In this document: in pieces, positions 51,784-60,161 of the stretch
Layout: each line of letters opens with the position of its first letter
How positions within the stretch are numbered: position 1 is the stretch's first letter
Assembly (NCBI RefSeq): GCF_900107925.1
Contig: NZ_FNUJ01000003.1
Coordinates: 744,001-808,000, forward strand
Length of the DNA: 64,000 nucleotides
Direction of reading: 5' to 3'
Source: Amycolatopsis pretoriensis
GTDB taxonomy: Bacteria; Actinomycetota; Actinomycetes; Mycobacteriales; Pseudonocardiaceae
Made by a program: the position numbers and the translations under genes
The notes under the pieces: model-generated
What the model saw: the letters and a program-made list of their open reading frames with translations, nothing else
The model's database searches: none
What the model was told of the DNA's origin: nothing

Positions 51784-52202
51784 GGTGTCACCGCCACGGC
51801 TCCGCTCGGCGGAGTGAATTTCTCCACTGGCCCAACAGCTTCTGCGTGGATCGCGAGGGTTGTGAACGGGATCAGGCTGGTCACGGTTCCTGTGACCGTC
51901 ACGGATACCTGGGCAGCTCCACGCTGGACGTTCACCGAGGTCTCCCGCAACGGTCCGTTGCCCAGTTGTGTGAGGACTCGTTGTCCCTCGGTGTCACCCG
52001 TGGCTGAGCTACCGCCGGAGATTCGTGCCACGGACAGTGCCTGGGACGCGGCGGCTTGAGCAATGTGGACGGCGTGCATGTACAGCGCGAACTGAGCGAT
52101 GAGCAGAACCAGCAGCAACAGCAGCGGGGTCGCGATGACGAGCTCGGCCGTGCCGGCGCCGCGCTCATCCGTGCGAAGTCGGCGCAGTACGTTTCGAGGC
52201 AT
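51780..52202 (-). CDS. TadE-like minor pilin, second copy
   Basis: About 140 residues (ATG 52202; a GTG at 52211 adds three). RTDERGAGTAELVIATPLLL is the TadE signature with the Glu in the helix, followed by LVLLIAQFALYMHAVHIAQ. The external part has VSVTVTGTVTSLIPFTTLA. Two TadE-like genes in tandem are usual in actinobacterial Tad loci. It overlaps the first copy by 4 bp. Confidence 0.85.
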   Translation of the reverse strand: MPRNVLRRLRTDERGAGTAELVIATPLLLLLVLLIAQFALYMHAVHIAQAAASQALSVARISGGSSATGDTEGQRVLTQLGNGPLRETSVNVQRGAAQVSVTVTGTVTSLIPFTTLAIHAEAVGPVEKFTPPSGAVAVTP

Positions 52203-52216
52203 CGTGGTCACCCGGC

Positions 52217-52402
52217 CTAGAGGGTGATGCCGTTGGCCTTCTCGGTCACCTTGGCGACGATGATTGCGACCACGGCAATCGCCAGGAGGACCAAGGCAGC
52301 GGTCACCACGACGGCTTCGGTTGAGTAGCCGCCTTCGTCATGACGGAGCTTTTCCAGCTCGGCACGGACGCGGGCGATCAGAATCTGGACTTCGTTCAAC
52401 AT
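52217..52402 (-). CDS. Flp-type major pilin
   Basis: 61 residues, AAGGAG 7 bp before the ATG. A charged N-terminus (LNEVQILIARVRAELEKLRH) leads to DEGGYSTEAVVVTAALVLLA: cleavage after Gly-Gly is expected, with Glu at the fifth position of the mature helix, as in Flp pilins. The hydrophobic helix ends in IIVAKVTEKANGITL. The small size and position between TadC and TadE genes support the major pilin call. Confidence 0.82.
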   Translation of the reverse strand: MLNEVQILIARVRAELEKLRHDEGGYSTEAVVVTAALVLLAIAVVAIIVAKVTEKANGITL

Positions 52403-52439
52403 CAGCTTCTCCTTGACGGTACGACGGTCCGAAGTGGAC

Positions 52440-53333
52440 TCATAAGCCAGCCAGCACGCTGGCAAGGGCGGGATATCCGATGAAGATGAGGAAGCCGATG
52501 AACAGCATGACCACGGGCAGGCTCATTCGTTCGGTGGCTGCTTGGGCATCGCCTTCGGCGTCGGTGAGTTCGCGAGTACGTAGTGCTGCGGCCTTGGCCG
52601 CGAGGCTCGCGCGGACGCGGGCGCCTTCGGTACCCGCGAGGCTGACCGACGCGGCGAGCTCGGAGAGCTGGTGCACGTCGAGTTCGCCACCAAGCTGACC
52701 GAGGGTGGCCCACGGCGTGGTGCGGGTCAGCTTGGCTGTAACCAGCGCGCGACGAAGTTGCTGGAACGCCCAGCCTTTACCGATCCCGACCGCATCCGAC
52801 AGCGCGCCGTCGACGCCGGCACCACCGGCCAGCAGGACCCGGATGAGGTTCAGGTAGGCCGACAGCGCGTGCCGGAAGGTGGAGCGGCGCCGTTCGGCTT
52901 CCTTTCGAACGCGGATGTCCGGGAGCAGGAATCCGCCGAGCCCGAAGAGGAGGCCGGCGGCCGCGGGAACTTCCCATGCGAGGCCGACGTCCGCCACGAC
53001 GAGCAGCACCTGCATCCCGGTCGGCAGCAGCAACCCGGCCAGCGCCAGCGTCGCCTTCTCGGCCAGGTGGTGCTCGATGCCCTTACCGGTGACCGCGAGG
53101 TCGTTGCGTAGCTTGCTGTTGGGCAACCCGAGAGCAGCCAGCGGCTTGACGAACGGACGGCCCACCCTCAGCGCCCAACCGTCGGATTCCGCGGTGAGGA
53201 TCGGCGGTGGCGCTGGCGCCGCGTGCAGCCGGTCGACCAGGGCCCGCAGCGGCGGCCGCGGCGGGAACACGAAAACCACGAGCGCCCACAAGCCGACGCC
53301 GAGCCCAGCTCCCCACAGCAACGCCTCGATCAT
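52440..53333 (-). CDS. tadC: TadC-like pilus assembly membrane protein
   Basis: 297 residues of the type II secretion GspF superfamily. TM helices near 5-25, 95-135 and 275-295, with a cytoplasmic domain containing RRSTFRHALSAYLNLIRVLL and ELSELAASVSLAGTEGARVR-type sequence near residue 215. Together with TadB it forms the inner-membrane platform for pilus assembly. Its ATG overlaps the TadB stop by 4 bp. Confidence 0.88.
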   Translation of the reverse strand: MIEALLWGAGLGVGLWALVVFVFPPRPPLRALVDRLHAAPAPPPILTAESDGWALRVGRPFVKPLAALGLPNSKLRNDLAVTGKGIEHHLAEKATLALAGLLLPTGMQVLLVVADVGLAWEVPAAAGLLFGLGGFLLPDIRVRKEAERRRSTFRHALSAYLNLIRVLLAGGAGVDGALSDAVGIGKGWAFQQLRRALVTAKLTRTTPWATLGQLGGELDVHQLSELAASVSLAGTEGARVRASLAAKAAALRTRELTDAEGDAQAATERMSLPVVMLFIGFLIFIGYPALASVLAGL

Positions 53334-54241
53334 GATGACGCTCCCTTCCCGGTGAGCAGGTCATCGACGTCGGCGTCGTGCAGGCGGATCGCGCTCAGCT
53401 CGGTCAGGAACCTCTCGGGGTCACGCTGGCGCACGATCCGGCCGAGCCAAGTGAAGGCGACCGTGAACAGCAGGCCGACGAGCAGCAGCATGACCTGCCC
53501 AAACGCGGAGTCGTAGGGAGCGAGGTAACCGCGGTTGAGCAGCACCAACCCGACCGCGAAGACCAACGTGGTGATCACGACGACCCGCACGCTGGTCCGG
53601 GTGCGAGCACGGCCGGCCTCAACCCGCATGCGCATCGACGCCTGTTCACGGGCCTCGGCAGCGAGTTCGCCGAGCAAGTCGGCCAACTGTCGGGCCTGGT
53701 GCTCGGCGGCCAGCACGAGAGCGGAGATCACCAGATCGGCGGTCGGGTCGCGGAGCTGGTCGGCAAGGCGCCGTAGGGAGGGTGCGAGGCGTTCGCCGCG
53801 TTCCAGCCGGACGGCCAGCTCGGTGATCTCCTCGTGGATCGCCTCCGGGCAAGCCGGGGCGGTGGCGAGGATGGCCTGCTCCAGTCCGGCCGCGGCGACG
53901 AGGGTGTCGCGCAGCATCTCCGTCCACCCGGCGATCGCCTCAATGCGTTCGAGCTGGTGCTGGTGGTCGACGTTCGAGCCGAGGATCCGCGGCAGGCCGA
54001 CCACCGCAACCACGGCCAGGATGCCGCCGACCACCCAGCCGGTGACCACACCGACCGCCAAGCCGGCGAGCACGGCGACGACGAGCAGGCCGACCTGCTT
54101 GCGGTCGTGCCGTGCGGCCAGCCAGGTGCTCAGCCGCGACGACGTCGCCACACGCGCGGGTCGACCGCGCAGACCGGCGACGATCAGCAGCAACCCGATG
54201 GCGACACCGCCTCCGAGCACGCCAAGCAAGACGACGGTCAT
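53330..54241 (-). CDS. tadB: TadB-like pilus assembly membrane protein
   Basis: 303 residues. TM helices at 3-23, 50-85, 222-245 and 255-280. The GspF domain carries IAGWTEMLRDTLVAAAGLEQ and ADLVISALVLAAEHQARQLA. Partner of TadC in the platform and contact for the TadA ATPase, whose stop overlaps this start by 4 bp. Confidence 0.88.
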   Translation of the reverse strand: MTVVLLGVLGGGVAIGLLLIVAGLRGRPARVATSSRLSTWLAARHDRKQVGLLVVAVLAGLAVGVVTGWVVGGILAVVAVVGLPRILGSNVDHQHQLERIEAIAGWTEMLRDTLVAAAGLEQAILATAPACPEAIHEEITELAVRLERGERLAPSLRRLADQLRDPTADLVISALVLAAEHQARQLADLLGELAAEAREQASMRMRVEAGRARTRTSVRVVVITTLVFAVGLVLLNRGYLAPYDSAFGQVMLLLVGLLFTVAFTWLGRIVRQRDPERFLTELSAIRLHDADVDDLLTGKGASS

Positions 54242-55653
54242 GGCGTCCACCAACCTTCGCGCCGCTCGAACAGATCCGGGTCGTAGCCCGCTTCGACGAG
54301 CAAGTCGACGGTGTCGGTGCGGAGCGGGGCGCCTGGCACCGCGCGCAGATCCGTGCCGGGCCGCCAGACCTCGTTGCTGATGATCTGGGCGCCGTCGGCA
54401 CCGACGACTTCGCGGATCGAGGAGACGACGCGCTTGCTGGGGTCGTCGCGGGGCTTCTCCAGGTGCACCACGAAGTGCAGCGCGGCGGCGACCAGGAGGT
54501 TGGTCGCTTCCATCGGCAACCGCTCCGGGCCTTGCACCGCGTAGGCGGCGAGCTTGGTGAACGCGCCCTGGCTGCTGGAGGAGTGCAGGGTGCCCATGCT
54601 GCCGTCGTTGCCCATGGACATCGCGTTGGTCAGCGGGATGACCTCGGGGCCGCGGACTTCCCCGACGATGACCCGGTCCGGGCTCATCCGCAGGGACTGC
54701 CACACCAGGTCCGACAGCGAGATCTCGCCCTGGCCCTCGATGTTCGGTTCGCGGGCCTGCAGCGCCACCACATCCGGGTGGACCTCGGCGTCCTCGCCGA
54801 GGCCGAGCTCGAAGACGTCCTCGATGGTCACCAGGCGCTCCCACGGCGGAATCGCCGAGGCCAGGCCCCGCAGCATGGTCGTCTTGCCAATCGCCGTACC
54901 GCCGGTGACGAGGATGTTCCGCTTCGCCTTCACGAGGGCTTTCAGGAAGCTCTCGAGGGCGAGGTCGATCGTCCCGTTCTTGCGCAGGTCGGCCAGGGTG
55001 ACCTTCGTGAACCGGTGCCGGCGGATCGACACCGACGGCCGCGCGGTCACCGCCATGACCGCCGAGACGCGCTCGCCGCCAGGCAGCTGGAAGTTCACGA
55101 TCGGGCTGCCGCGGTCGAAGCGTCGCTCCTCCACACCGGAACGGGTCGCCAGGTCCCGGATGAGCTCGATCAGCTCGGTGTCGGAACCGACCACCGGAGG
55201 CAAACGCTTGCGACCGCCGTCAGCGCGCTTGACGAAGACGCGGTCGCCGTTGATGTTGATGTTCTCGATGTCGGTGTCGGCGAGCAGCGGTTCCAGGCCG
55301 GCCAGGCCGAAGACCTCGTCGAGGACCTGGCGGATCACGCGCTGCTCGACCTCGGGGGCCACGAGCATCCCGCCAGCCGCGGAGTTGCGCAGCTCCGCCT
55401 GCGCGTGCGCTTCGGCCGCATCGGTCAGGATGGCCTCGGCCAGGCGACGGCGTGCAGGTGCGTCCATCGGCGGCCGACCGGCGGACTCGTCGGCCCGGAC
55501 GCGGTCGCTGAGCTGGCTGGACAGCTCGTCGCGCAGGTGCTGCCGCAGCCTTTTCACCGCCGCGGTCTCACCGGCGGGCGGGTGCAGAAGGTCTGTCGGC
55601 CCAGGCACGTGCGGGCGGCCGTTGACCGGCACGGCCAGGTCGGGGCGCGTCAT
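54238..55653 (-). CDS. tadA: TadA/CpaF-type pilus ATPase
   Basis: 471 residues. N-terminal domain with LEPLLADTDIENININGDRV near residue 125, then Walker A LVTGGTAIGKTTMLRGLAS near 260 (TAIGK where most have TGSGK), Asp box TIEDVFELGL, Walker B MSPDRVIVGEVRGPEV near 340, and His box GSMGTLHSSSSQGAFTKL near 370. A secretion ATPase of the GspE/TadA family that drives pilus extension. Part of the overlapping chain of tad genes. Confidence 0.95.
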   Translation of the reverse strand: MTRPDLAVPVNGRPHVPGPTDLLHPPAGETAAVKRLRQHLRDELSSQLSDRVRADESAGRPPMDAPARRRLAEAILTDAAEAHAQAELRNSAAGGMLVAPEVEQRVIRQVLDEVFGLAGLEPLLADTDIENININGDRVFVKRADGGRKRLPPVVGSDTELIELIRDLATRSGVEERRFDRGSPIVNFQLPGGERVSAVMAVTARPSVSIRRHRFTKVTLADLRKNGTIDLALESFLKALVKAKRNILVTGGTAIGKTTMLRGLASAIPPWERLVTIEDVFELGLGEDAEVHPDVVALQAREPNIEGQGEISLSDLVWQSLRMSPDRVIVGEVRGPEVIPLTNAMSMGNDGSMGTLHSSSSQGAFTKLAAYAVQGPERLPMEATNLLVAAALHFVVHLEKPRDDPSKRVVSSIREVVGADGAQIISNEVWRPGTDLRAVPGAPLRTDTVDLLVEAGYDPDLFERREGWWTP

Positions 55654-56492
55654 GGCGTCGCCCCGTTCCGGATGTGCGGGCCGACCCGCTGCGGGGGTAC
55701 GCCTGGGACCGACTCGCCGACAACCGCCAGCCGCAGGTGCGGTGGCCGGCTTCCGTCGGTGGTGGTCGGCTGGTGCCCGTGCGCGTGGAGGTTGAGCGCG
55801 ATCGTTGCCGCGGCCCGGCCGAGCGCGGACTTGCCCGCCCCGCGCCGGCTCGTGCCCTGGCCGCTGAGCATCGCCGCGCCCTTGGTGTCGGCAGGCACCC
55901 GGCCCATCACCGGGATCTGCAGCGTCTGCGAGACCTCCGCGGTCGGGTAGCCGTCGCCCACCAGGACGAGGCACGGTCGGCGTGACCACTGCTGGGCGGC
56001 CTGAAGCTTGAGCGCGACGTGCGCGAGCTCGTCGTCGTGCGGGCGCGCGAGCAGCAACATCGCATCCGCACCGCGGACGATCGGCAGCGCGAGAGAACCG
56101 GGATCGACCCGGCCGCAGTCGGCGATGACCACGATGTCCGGCTGGTCGGCCGCGCGACGCAGCGGCGACGAGCCTCCGGAGGCCAGCACCGCGAGCGCTG
56201 CACGAGCTTGTTCAGCGCCGACCGGTCCAGGCACGACCCGCAAGCCGCCCGGCAGAGGCTGGGAGTGCTGGACGAGCAGGTTCGGGTCGGCACCTCCACG
56301 GCCTCGGGCCGCTGCGGCCAAGCTGACCAGGCCCGGAGTGTCGGGCAGCCGGAAGCGGGCCATCAGGTCGCCGCCGGCCGGGTCGGCTTCCACGACGACC
56401 GGACTCCGCTGGGTCGGCCAGCAGGCCCCGAGTGCGGTCGCCAGGGTGGTCGCACCGGGCGAGCCTTTGAGGGAGCAGACGGCGATCAGCAT
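55650..56492 (-). CDS. TadZ/CpaE-like MinD-family ATPase
   Basis: 280 residues. Deviant Walker A AVCSLKGSPGATTLATALGA at residue 5, EADPAGGDLMARF near 37, and VVIADCGRVDP near 115 fit MinD/ParA-type ATPases. In Tad loci such proteins position the assembly machine at the pole. Overlaps TadA by 4 bp and the SAF gene by 1 bp. Confidence 0.85.
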   Translation of the reverse strand: MLIAVCSLKGSPGATTLATALGACWPTQRSPVVVEADPAGGDLMARFRLPDTPGLVSLAAAARGRGGADPNLLVQHSQPLPGGLRVVPGPVGAEQARAALAVLASGGSSPLRRAADQPDIVVIADCGRVDPGSLALPIVRGADAMLLLARPHDDELAHVALKLQAAQQWSRRPCLVLVGDGYPTAEVSQTLQIPVMGRVPADTKGAAMLSGQGTSRRGAGKSALGRAAATIALNLHAHGHQPTTTDGSRPPHLRLAVVGESVPGVPPQRVGPHIRNGATP

Positions 56493-57187
56493 CAGCGTCC
56501 TCCCCCGGCAATCGCGACGAGGCTGAGCTGGCCCGCCGGGGCCGAAGCCAACGCGCGAGCGTCCGATTCGGCCAGCTGCAGGGACACCACGGTGATCTGC
56601 TCCGTCTCCCGGGCAGCGACGCCGGCCACCACCGCGGTCCATGACGACGTCTGACCGAGCGGCGTTCCGACAGCTGGGCTTTGCCCTGGCGTCGCGAGGA
56701 CCGCCACCGTGGTGCCGGGCGCCAGGTCGGGCGGAAACTGTCCCGGCTTGAGCCCCACCGCCGCTACACCCTTGCCGGGCGCAGGAATCTGAGGAACGCC
56801 GAGGACCGAGCGGGTCACCAGCGAGCCGACGGGCAGGCTGAATGCCACCGGCCGGCCGACCACTGTGGATGCTGCCGACGCGGGCAGAACGTCCATTCCG
56901 GAGTCCACCGCCATGCTGACCTGCTTGAGATCCTGAACCTCGAGAAGCTGGCCCACGGCGACGGCACGGGCCAGCGCGACGACGCTTTCGCGGTCGCCGA
57001 GCTGCATCCCGGCGACCACGCCTCCGACCGCGCAGACGGCGACCAGCAGGACGCCGAGCAGCAGGTGGGGCACGCTGCGGCGCCGGCCCCCGCCACTCAG
57101 GCGTGCGGGCGTCTTGCCATCACGGCCCGCCCACGAGTTCAGCGACGCGGGTTTCGCGTCCGGGCTGGTTGAACTTGCGGTAGTCAC
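56492..57187 (-). CDS. CpaB-like SAF-domain pilus assembly protein
   Basis: 231 residues from a GTG (57187; another GTG at 57190) after GAGGAGG. Cytoplasmic basic stretch, one TM helix near 42-60 (LLLGVLLVAVCAVGGVVAG), then a SAF domain with LARAVAVGQLLEVQDLKQV and PASAASTVVGRPVAFSLPVG, ending in TVAVLATPGQ. It belongs to the CpaB/RcpC group that gates or stabilises the Tad pilus. First gene of the main tad operon. Confidence 0.82.
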   Translation of the reverse strand: MTTASSTSPDAKPASLNSWAGRDGKTPARLSGGGRRRSVPHLLLGVLLVAVCAVGGVVAGMQLGDRESVVALARAVAVGQLLEVQDLKQVSMAVDSGMDVLPASAASTVVGRPVAFSLPVGSLVTRSVLGVPQIPAPGKGVAAVGLKPGQFPPDLAPGTTVAVLATPGQSPAVGTPLGQTSSWTAVVAGVAARETEQITVVSLQLAESDARALASAPAGQLSLVAIAGGGR

Positions 57188-57284
57188 CACCGACCTCCTC
57201 AAGGCATGACGCCATCGCGACGCGTCGACTCGGGTGTTCGACGTGCCTTTTCTCAACGGGGGGTTGTGTTGTGCGTGCCGGACC

Positions 57285-58274
57285 TCAGCCGGTCGCGATT
57301 CCCTGGCTCTCCGCCACTCGGAACGCCGCCGAGGCGGAGGTCGTCATGTTCGGGAACGTGCCGCCCGTGCCTGCGCCCGACCACGTCACGGTCCAGTTCA
57401 CCGTGGCGGTCACCGGGAACGCGTCAGCGCGCTGGCCGGCCGAGGACGTCTTGTACGTGTAGCCGCAGTCCGGCGACGCGCTCTTCGGGTCACCGCCTCC
57501 GGGAAACGGCGAGCCGGGGCCGGTGCAGGTCACCGAGCCACCTTCGCCCATCGACCAGGTCACCGAGGTCGGCTTGGCGACCGCGGTCACCGAGACCCCC
57601 GGCACCGACGCAGTGGCCGAGACGTCACCCCAGCTGCTCCGGTCCAGCCACAACCAGGTCGGCAGGGTGACCAGTTGGTCGCCGGCCGGATTTGCCTTGA
57701 TCTTCGGCGAGGGCAGACGCAGCTGGTTCCGCGCCTGCGCGGCGAGCTCAGCGGGCGACGGCAGCGGTGCCGGACCTGGCTCACCATCCGCGATCCAGAC
57801 AGGTGGCCGGTACAGCGCGTCCCGGAAGCCGGCCCCGGTGCACTTGTAGACGTACCAGGCGCCGGACGGCGGCTGCGCGCCTGCCAGGCGCCGATAGGCA
57901 GCGGGCACCGCCGTGGCCGGTCCAGTCCTCGGCGAGACATGGAACGCTGCCGGCTGAGCAATTCCAGGGGGCGGTCCCTGGTATCCGCTGCGCTCGTAGG
58001 CGCACTGGGCCAGGTTGCCGCCGCCGATGATCGTGTCGCCGCCGGGATCCGAAGGTCCACCGCCGGAGTTGTGGTGCCCTTGGCCTCCGGGCTTGTTCGG
58101 TTGGTTGCCGTGATCGCCACCCTGCTGCCCGCCCTTGCCCGCGCCGAGTTCACAGCCGGGATTCGGGTACTGGCTGCAGTCGGTGTAGCCGTAGCCGTCG
58201 GCGAGCGCGGGCCCGGCGGCGATCACCGCGATGGCCGCCGCCAGCACGGCCGCAGGCGCCGCACGGTTCAGCAT
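57285..58274 (-). CDS. Secreted hypothetical protein of the pilus locus
   Basis: 329 residues with a clear signal peptide (LNRAAPAAVLAAAIAVIAAG, cleavage after ALA-DG). A Gly/Asn/His-rich low-complexity part follows (GGQQGGDHGNQPNKPGGQG), then a beta-rich domain with WYVYKCTGAGFRDALYRPPV, PTWLWLDRSSWGDVSATASV and NWTVTWSGAGTGGTFPNM. No enzyme motif. Similar proteins accompany conjugative elements; perhaps a surface component of the pilus. It overlaps the lipoprotein end by 7 bp. Confidence 0.75.
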   Translation of the reverse strand: MLNRAAPAAVLAAAIAVIAAGPALADGYGYTDCSQYPNPGCELGAGKGGQQGGDHGNQPNKPGGQGHHNSGGGPSDPGGDTIIGGGNLAQCAYERSGYQGPPPGIAQPAAFHVSPRTGPATAVPAAYRRLAGAQPPSGAWYVYKCTGAGFRDALYRPPVWIADGEPGPAPLPSPAELAAQARNQLRLPSPKIKANPAGDQLVTLPTWLWLDRSSWGDVSATASVPGVSVTAVAKPTSVTWSMGEGGSVTCTGPGSPFPGGGDPKSASPDCGYTYKTSSAGQRADAFPVTATVNWTVTWSGAGTGGTFPNMTTSASAAFRVAESQGIATG

Positions 58275-58855
58275 GTCCCCACCCCCTCGACCGCGAACCT
58301 GGTGACCTTCCACGAGCCGTCCGCCTGCTTCTTGATCTCCGCGGTGATCGCGCGGTGCCCGCCCGGCGAGTCGGTGAAAGGTGAACCGTCCTTCTTGTAC
58401 TTCAACCAGTTCGTGCTGTCTCCGCAGTCGGAGATCATGATCGTCGTCGGCTTGCCCGGCGGCTTCTCCTCGGTGACCTTCGGGCTCGACACCGGCGCGC
58501 CCTTCGACACCACGCCGTTGAGGTGGTCTGTGTAGAGGCTGCGGTTGATCACGCCGAGCGCGTCACCGGTCGCGTACTTCGCCACTTCGGGTGATTGCCA
58601 GTCCGCCGTCTCACCGGCCTTTGCCATCGCCCGCCACATGCCGACGTAGGCATCGGTCGCCAGCTCGGGCGCGGGAGTCGGCTGCGGAACCGAGGTCGAG
58701 CTGGTCGCCGGCGGGTTCGACGCAGAGGCTGACGGTGCAGAAGAACCGCCGTTAGAGCACGCGCTGAGCGTGAGCGCGGCGAAGCTCAGCAAGATCGCGT
58801 GGGTTGACACGTTCGTCCATGATGGACGAACCGCACCTGACGGAGTCGACATCAT
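58268..58855 (-). CDS. Putative lipoprotein of the pilus locus
   Basis: 195 residues if read from the ATG at 58855; a GTG at 58810 would also leave a signal. The lipobox LTLSAC follows ILLSFAALT. A Ser/Pro linker leads to a domain of about 140 residues (DAYVGMWRAMAKAGETADWQ, KYATGDALGVINRSLYTDHL, TTIMISDCGDSTNWLKYKKD, KVTRFAVEGVGTC) found on many actinobacterial elements. Probably attached to the membrane outer face near the pilus. Confidence 0.75.
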   Translation of the reverse strand: MMSTPSGAVRPSWTNVSTHAILLSFAALTLSACSNGGSSAPSASASNPPATSSTSVPQPTPAPELATDAYVGMWRAMAKAGETADWQSPEVAKYATGDALGVINRSLYTDHLNGVVSKGAPVSSPKVTEEKPPGKPTTIMISDCGDSTNWLKYKKDGSPFTDSPGGHRAITAEIKKQADGSWKVTRFAVEGVGTC

Positions 58856-59462
58856 TCCGCTACCCCTGTTCATCCTGACCGGCATCACGGCCGCCGTCGC
58901 GGTCGTGATGGGTGGCGCGCTCGTGGTCCGTTCTCCCCGCCGGCAGGTAGCGGCGCAACTGGTGATCGCGGCCGCACTCGTCGGCGCTCTCGCCTGGCGC
59001 GGTCCCGGCGTGGCGCAGTTCGCGGTTTCCGCGAGCGTGGCGGCGTTCGGCGTGCCACTCGCCTTCGCCGACGCGCGACACCGTCGCCTGCCGAACCTGC
59101 TTGTTCTCGGACTCGCCGGTTCGGTCGGCGCCGCGGTCGTCGCGACCGCCGTCTTCAACCGCGACGCCGGTTCGCTGGCTCGCGCCGTCGCCGGCGCGGC
59201 CGTGACCGCCGCGTTCTTCCTCGCCGTGTACTTCATGGCGCCCGGCCAGCTCGGTGGCGGGGACGTGAAGCTGGCCGTTCCTCTCGGCGCGGCGCTTGCG
59301 TGGTTCGGCTGGCCAACGCTCGTTCTCGGCAGTCTGCTGCCCTGGCTGGCCGCCGCGATCGCGGTGGCGATCATGCATCTCGGTCGGCGTCGAACCGCGA
59401 TCCCGATGGGACCGTTCCTGATCGCCGGTACGCTGGCCGCCATGCTCCTCGCGAACGGGTAG
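58770..59462 (+). CDS. A24 prepilin peptidase (TadV/CpaA type)
   Basis: Up to 230 residues. The catalytic Asp pairs are in FADARHRRLPNLLVLG near residue 108 and GGGDVKLAVPLGAALAW near 170 (GxGD motif). Six TM helices are predicted. It would cleave the Flp and TadE prepilins. The start is doubtful: the first in-frame GTG (58770) lies antisense inside the lipoprotein gene, and the first TM begins only near 58860, so a rare start at about 58850 is possible. Confidence 0.85.
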   Translation: MSAAKLSKIAWVDTFVHDGRTAPDGVDIIPLPLFILTGITAAVAVVMGGALVVRSPRRQVAAQLVIAAALVGALAWRGPGVAQFAVSASVAAFGVPLAFADARHRRLPNLLVLGLAGSVGAAVVATAVFNRDAGSLARAVAGAAVTAAFFLAVYFMAPGQLGGGDVKLAVPLGAALAWFGWPTLVLGSLLPWLAAAIAVAIMHLGRRRTAIPMGPFLIAGTLAAMLLANG

Positions 59463-59529
59463 CCGACTGATCGGCTCAAGCGAGCGAGTCGTCATCGCAG
59501 CTTCCCTCCCCCTGTTGGTCTCGGTGACC

Positions 59530-59559
59530 GGCCGGCCTTCTCGCCAGACACGGCCGGCC
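59530..59559 (+). terminator. GGCCGGCC stem-loop after the prepilin peptidase
   Basis: Two GGCCGGCC blocks (59530-59537 and 59552-59559) can pair around a 14-nt loop; a second hairpin CGGGC/GCCCG follows near 59588. The 59463-59774 gap otherwise shows no gene and probably includes the HxlR promoter. Confidence 0.5.
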
Positions 59560-59774
59560 CCGTCCCCTTCGATTCCTCTTCCGTTCCCGGGCGCCGGAGC
59601 CCGAGTGACTTCCGGTTTAGCGGCCTGACCTCAGCTGAGTGCAAGGTAAGTCGACGGGTGAGTCTGGACTCAGCCGACGGATCTTCACTCGTTCGGAGGA
59701 AGGTGTCCTGTCCAAAGGACGTCAAGATCTCGACCGGGGCAAGCCGGGCGGCAGTTCGTGATAGGTCTGCTGGT

Positions 59775-60161
59775 GTGGCTGACTGGGACGTGCCGTACCG
59801 GCAGAGCGTGTACGAGGTACTTGCCCTGCTGCGAGGTGACTGGACCGTCGCCGTCCTCGCGACCCTCGCGCTCGGCGAACTGGAATTCACCAAGCTGCGG
59901 AACGAGGTGAACGAAACCGAGGAGCGCTCCGGCTGGACGGCGCACTCGAAGCCGCTGACGGCTCGCACGCTGACCGACACCCTCCGGCGGCTCGAGCAAG
60001 ACGGGCTCGTCGAACGACGCGCGGAAGGCAGCGCCTTCTCCAATGTCTGGTACAAGCTGTCACCCGACGGCCGTGCGCTTCTGCGCGCGCTGCGTCCGTT
60101 GGCCACCTGGGCGCAGCAGCGCCGCGACCAGACACGAGCGGACAGCCGCGGTCATCGCTAG
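59775..60161 (+). CDS. HxlR-family winged-helix regulator
   Basis: 128 residues from a GTG; longer in-frame starts exist upstream but look non-coding. YEVLALLRGDWTVAVLATL, EFTKLRNEVN, ARTLTDTLRRLEQDGLVERR and VWYKLSPDGRALLRAL match HxlR-type MarR-like regulators, though the family's usual N-terminal Cys is missing. It converges on the MFS-GGDEF gene with a 4-bp overlap. Confidence 0.82.
   Translation: MADWDVPYRQSVYEVLALLRGDWTVAVLATLALGELEFTKLRNEVNETEERSGWTAHSKPLTARTLTDTLRRLEQDGLVERRAEGSAFSNVWYKLSPDGRALLRALRPLATWAQQRRDQTRADSRGHR

Noticed and set aside
54862..54890. TadA P-loop thought to be broken
   Set aside because: GGTAIGKTT differs from the usual GGTGSGKTT but still fits GxxxxGK(T/S), so the ATPase is probably active.
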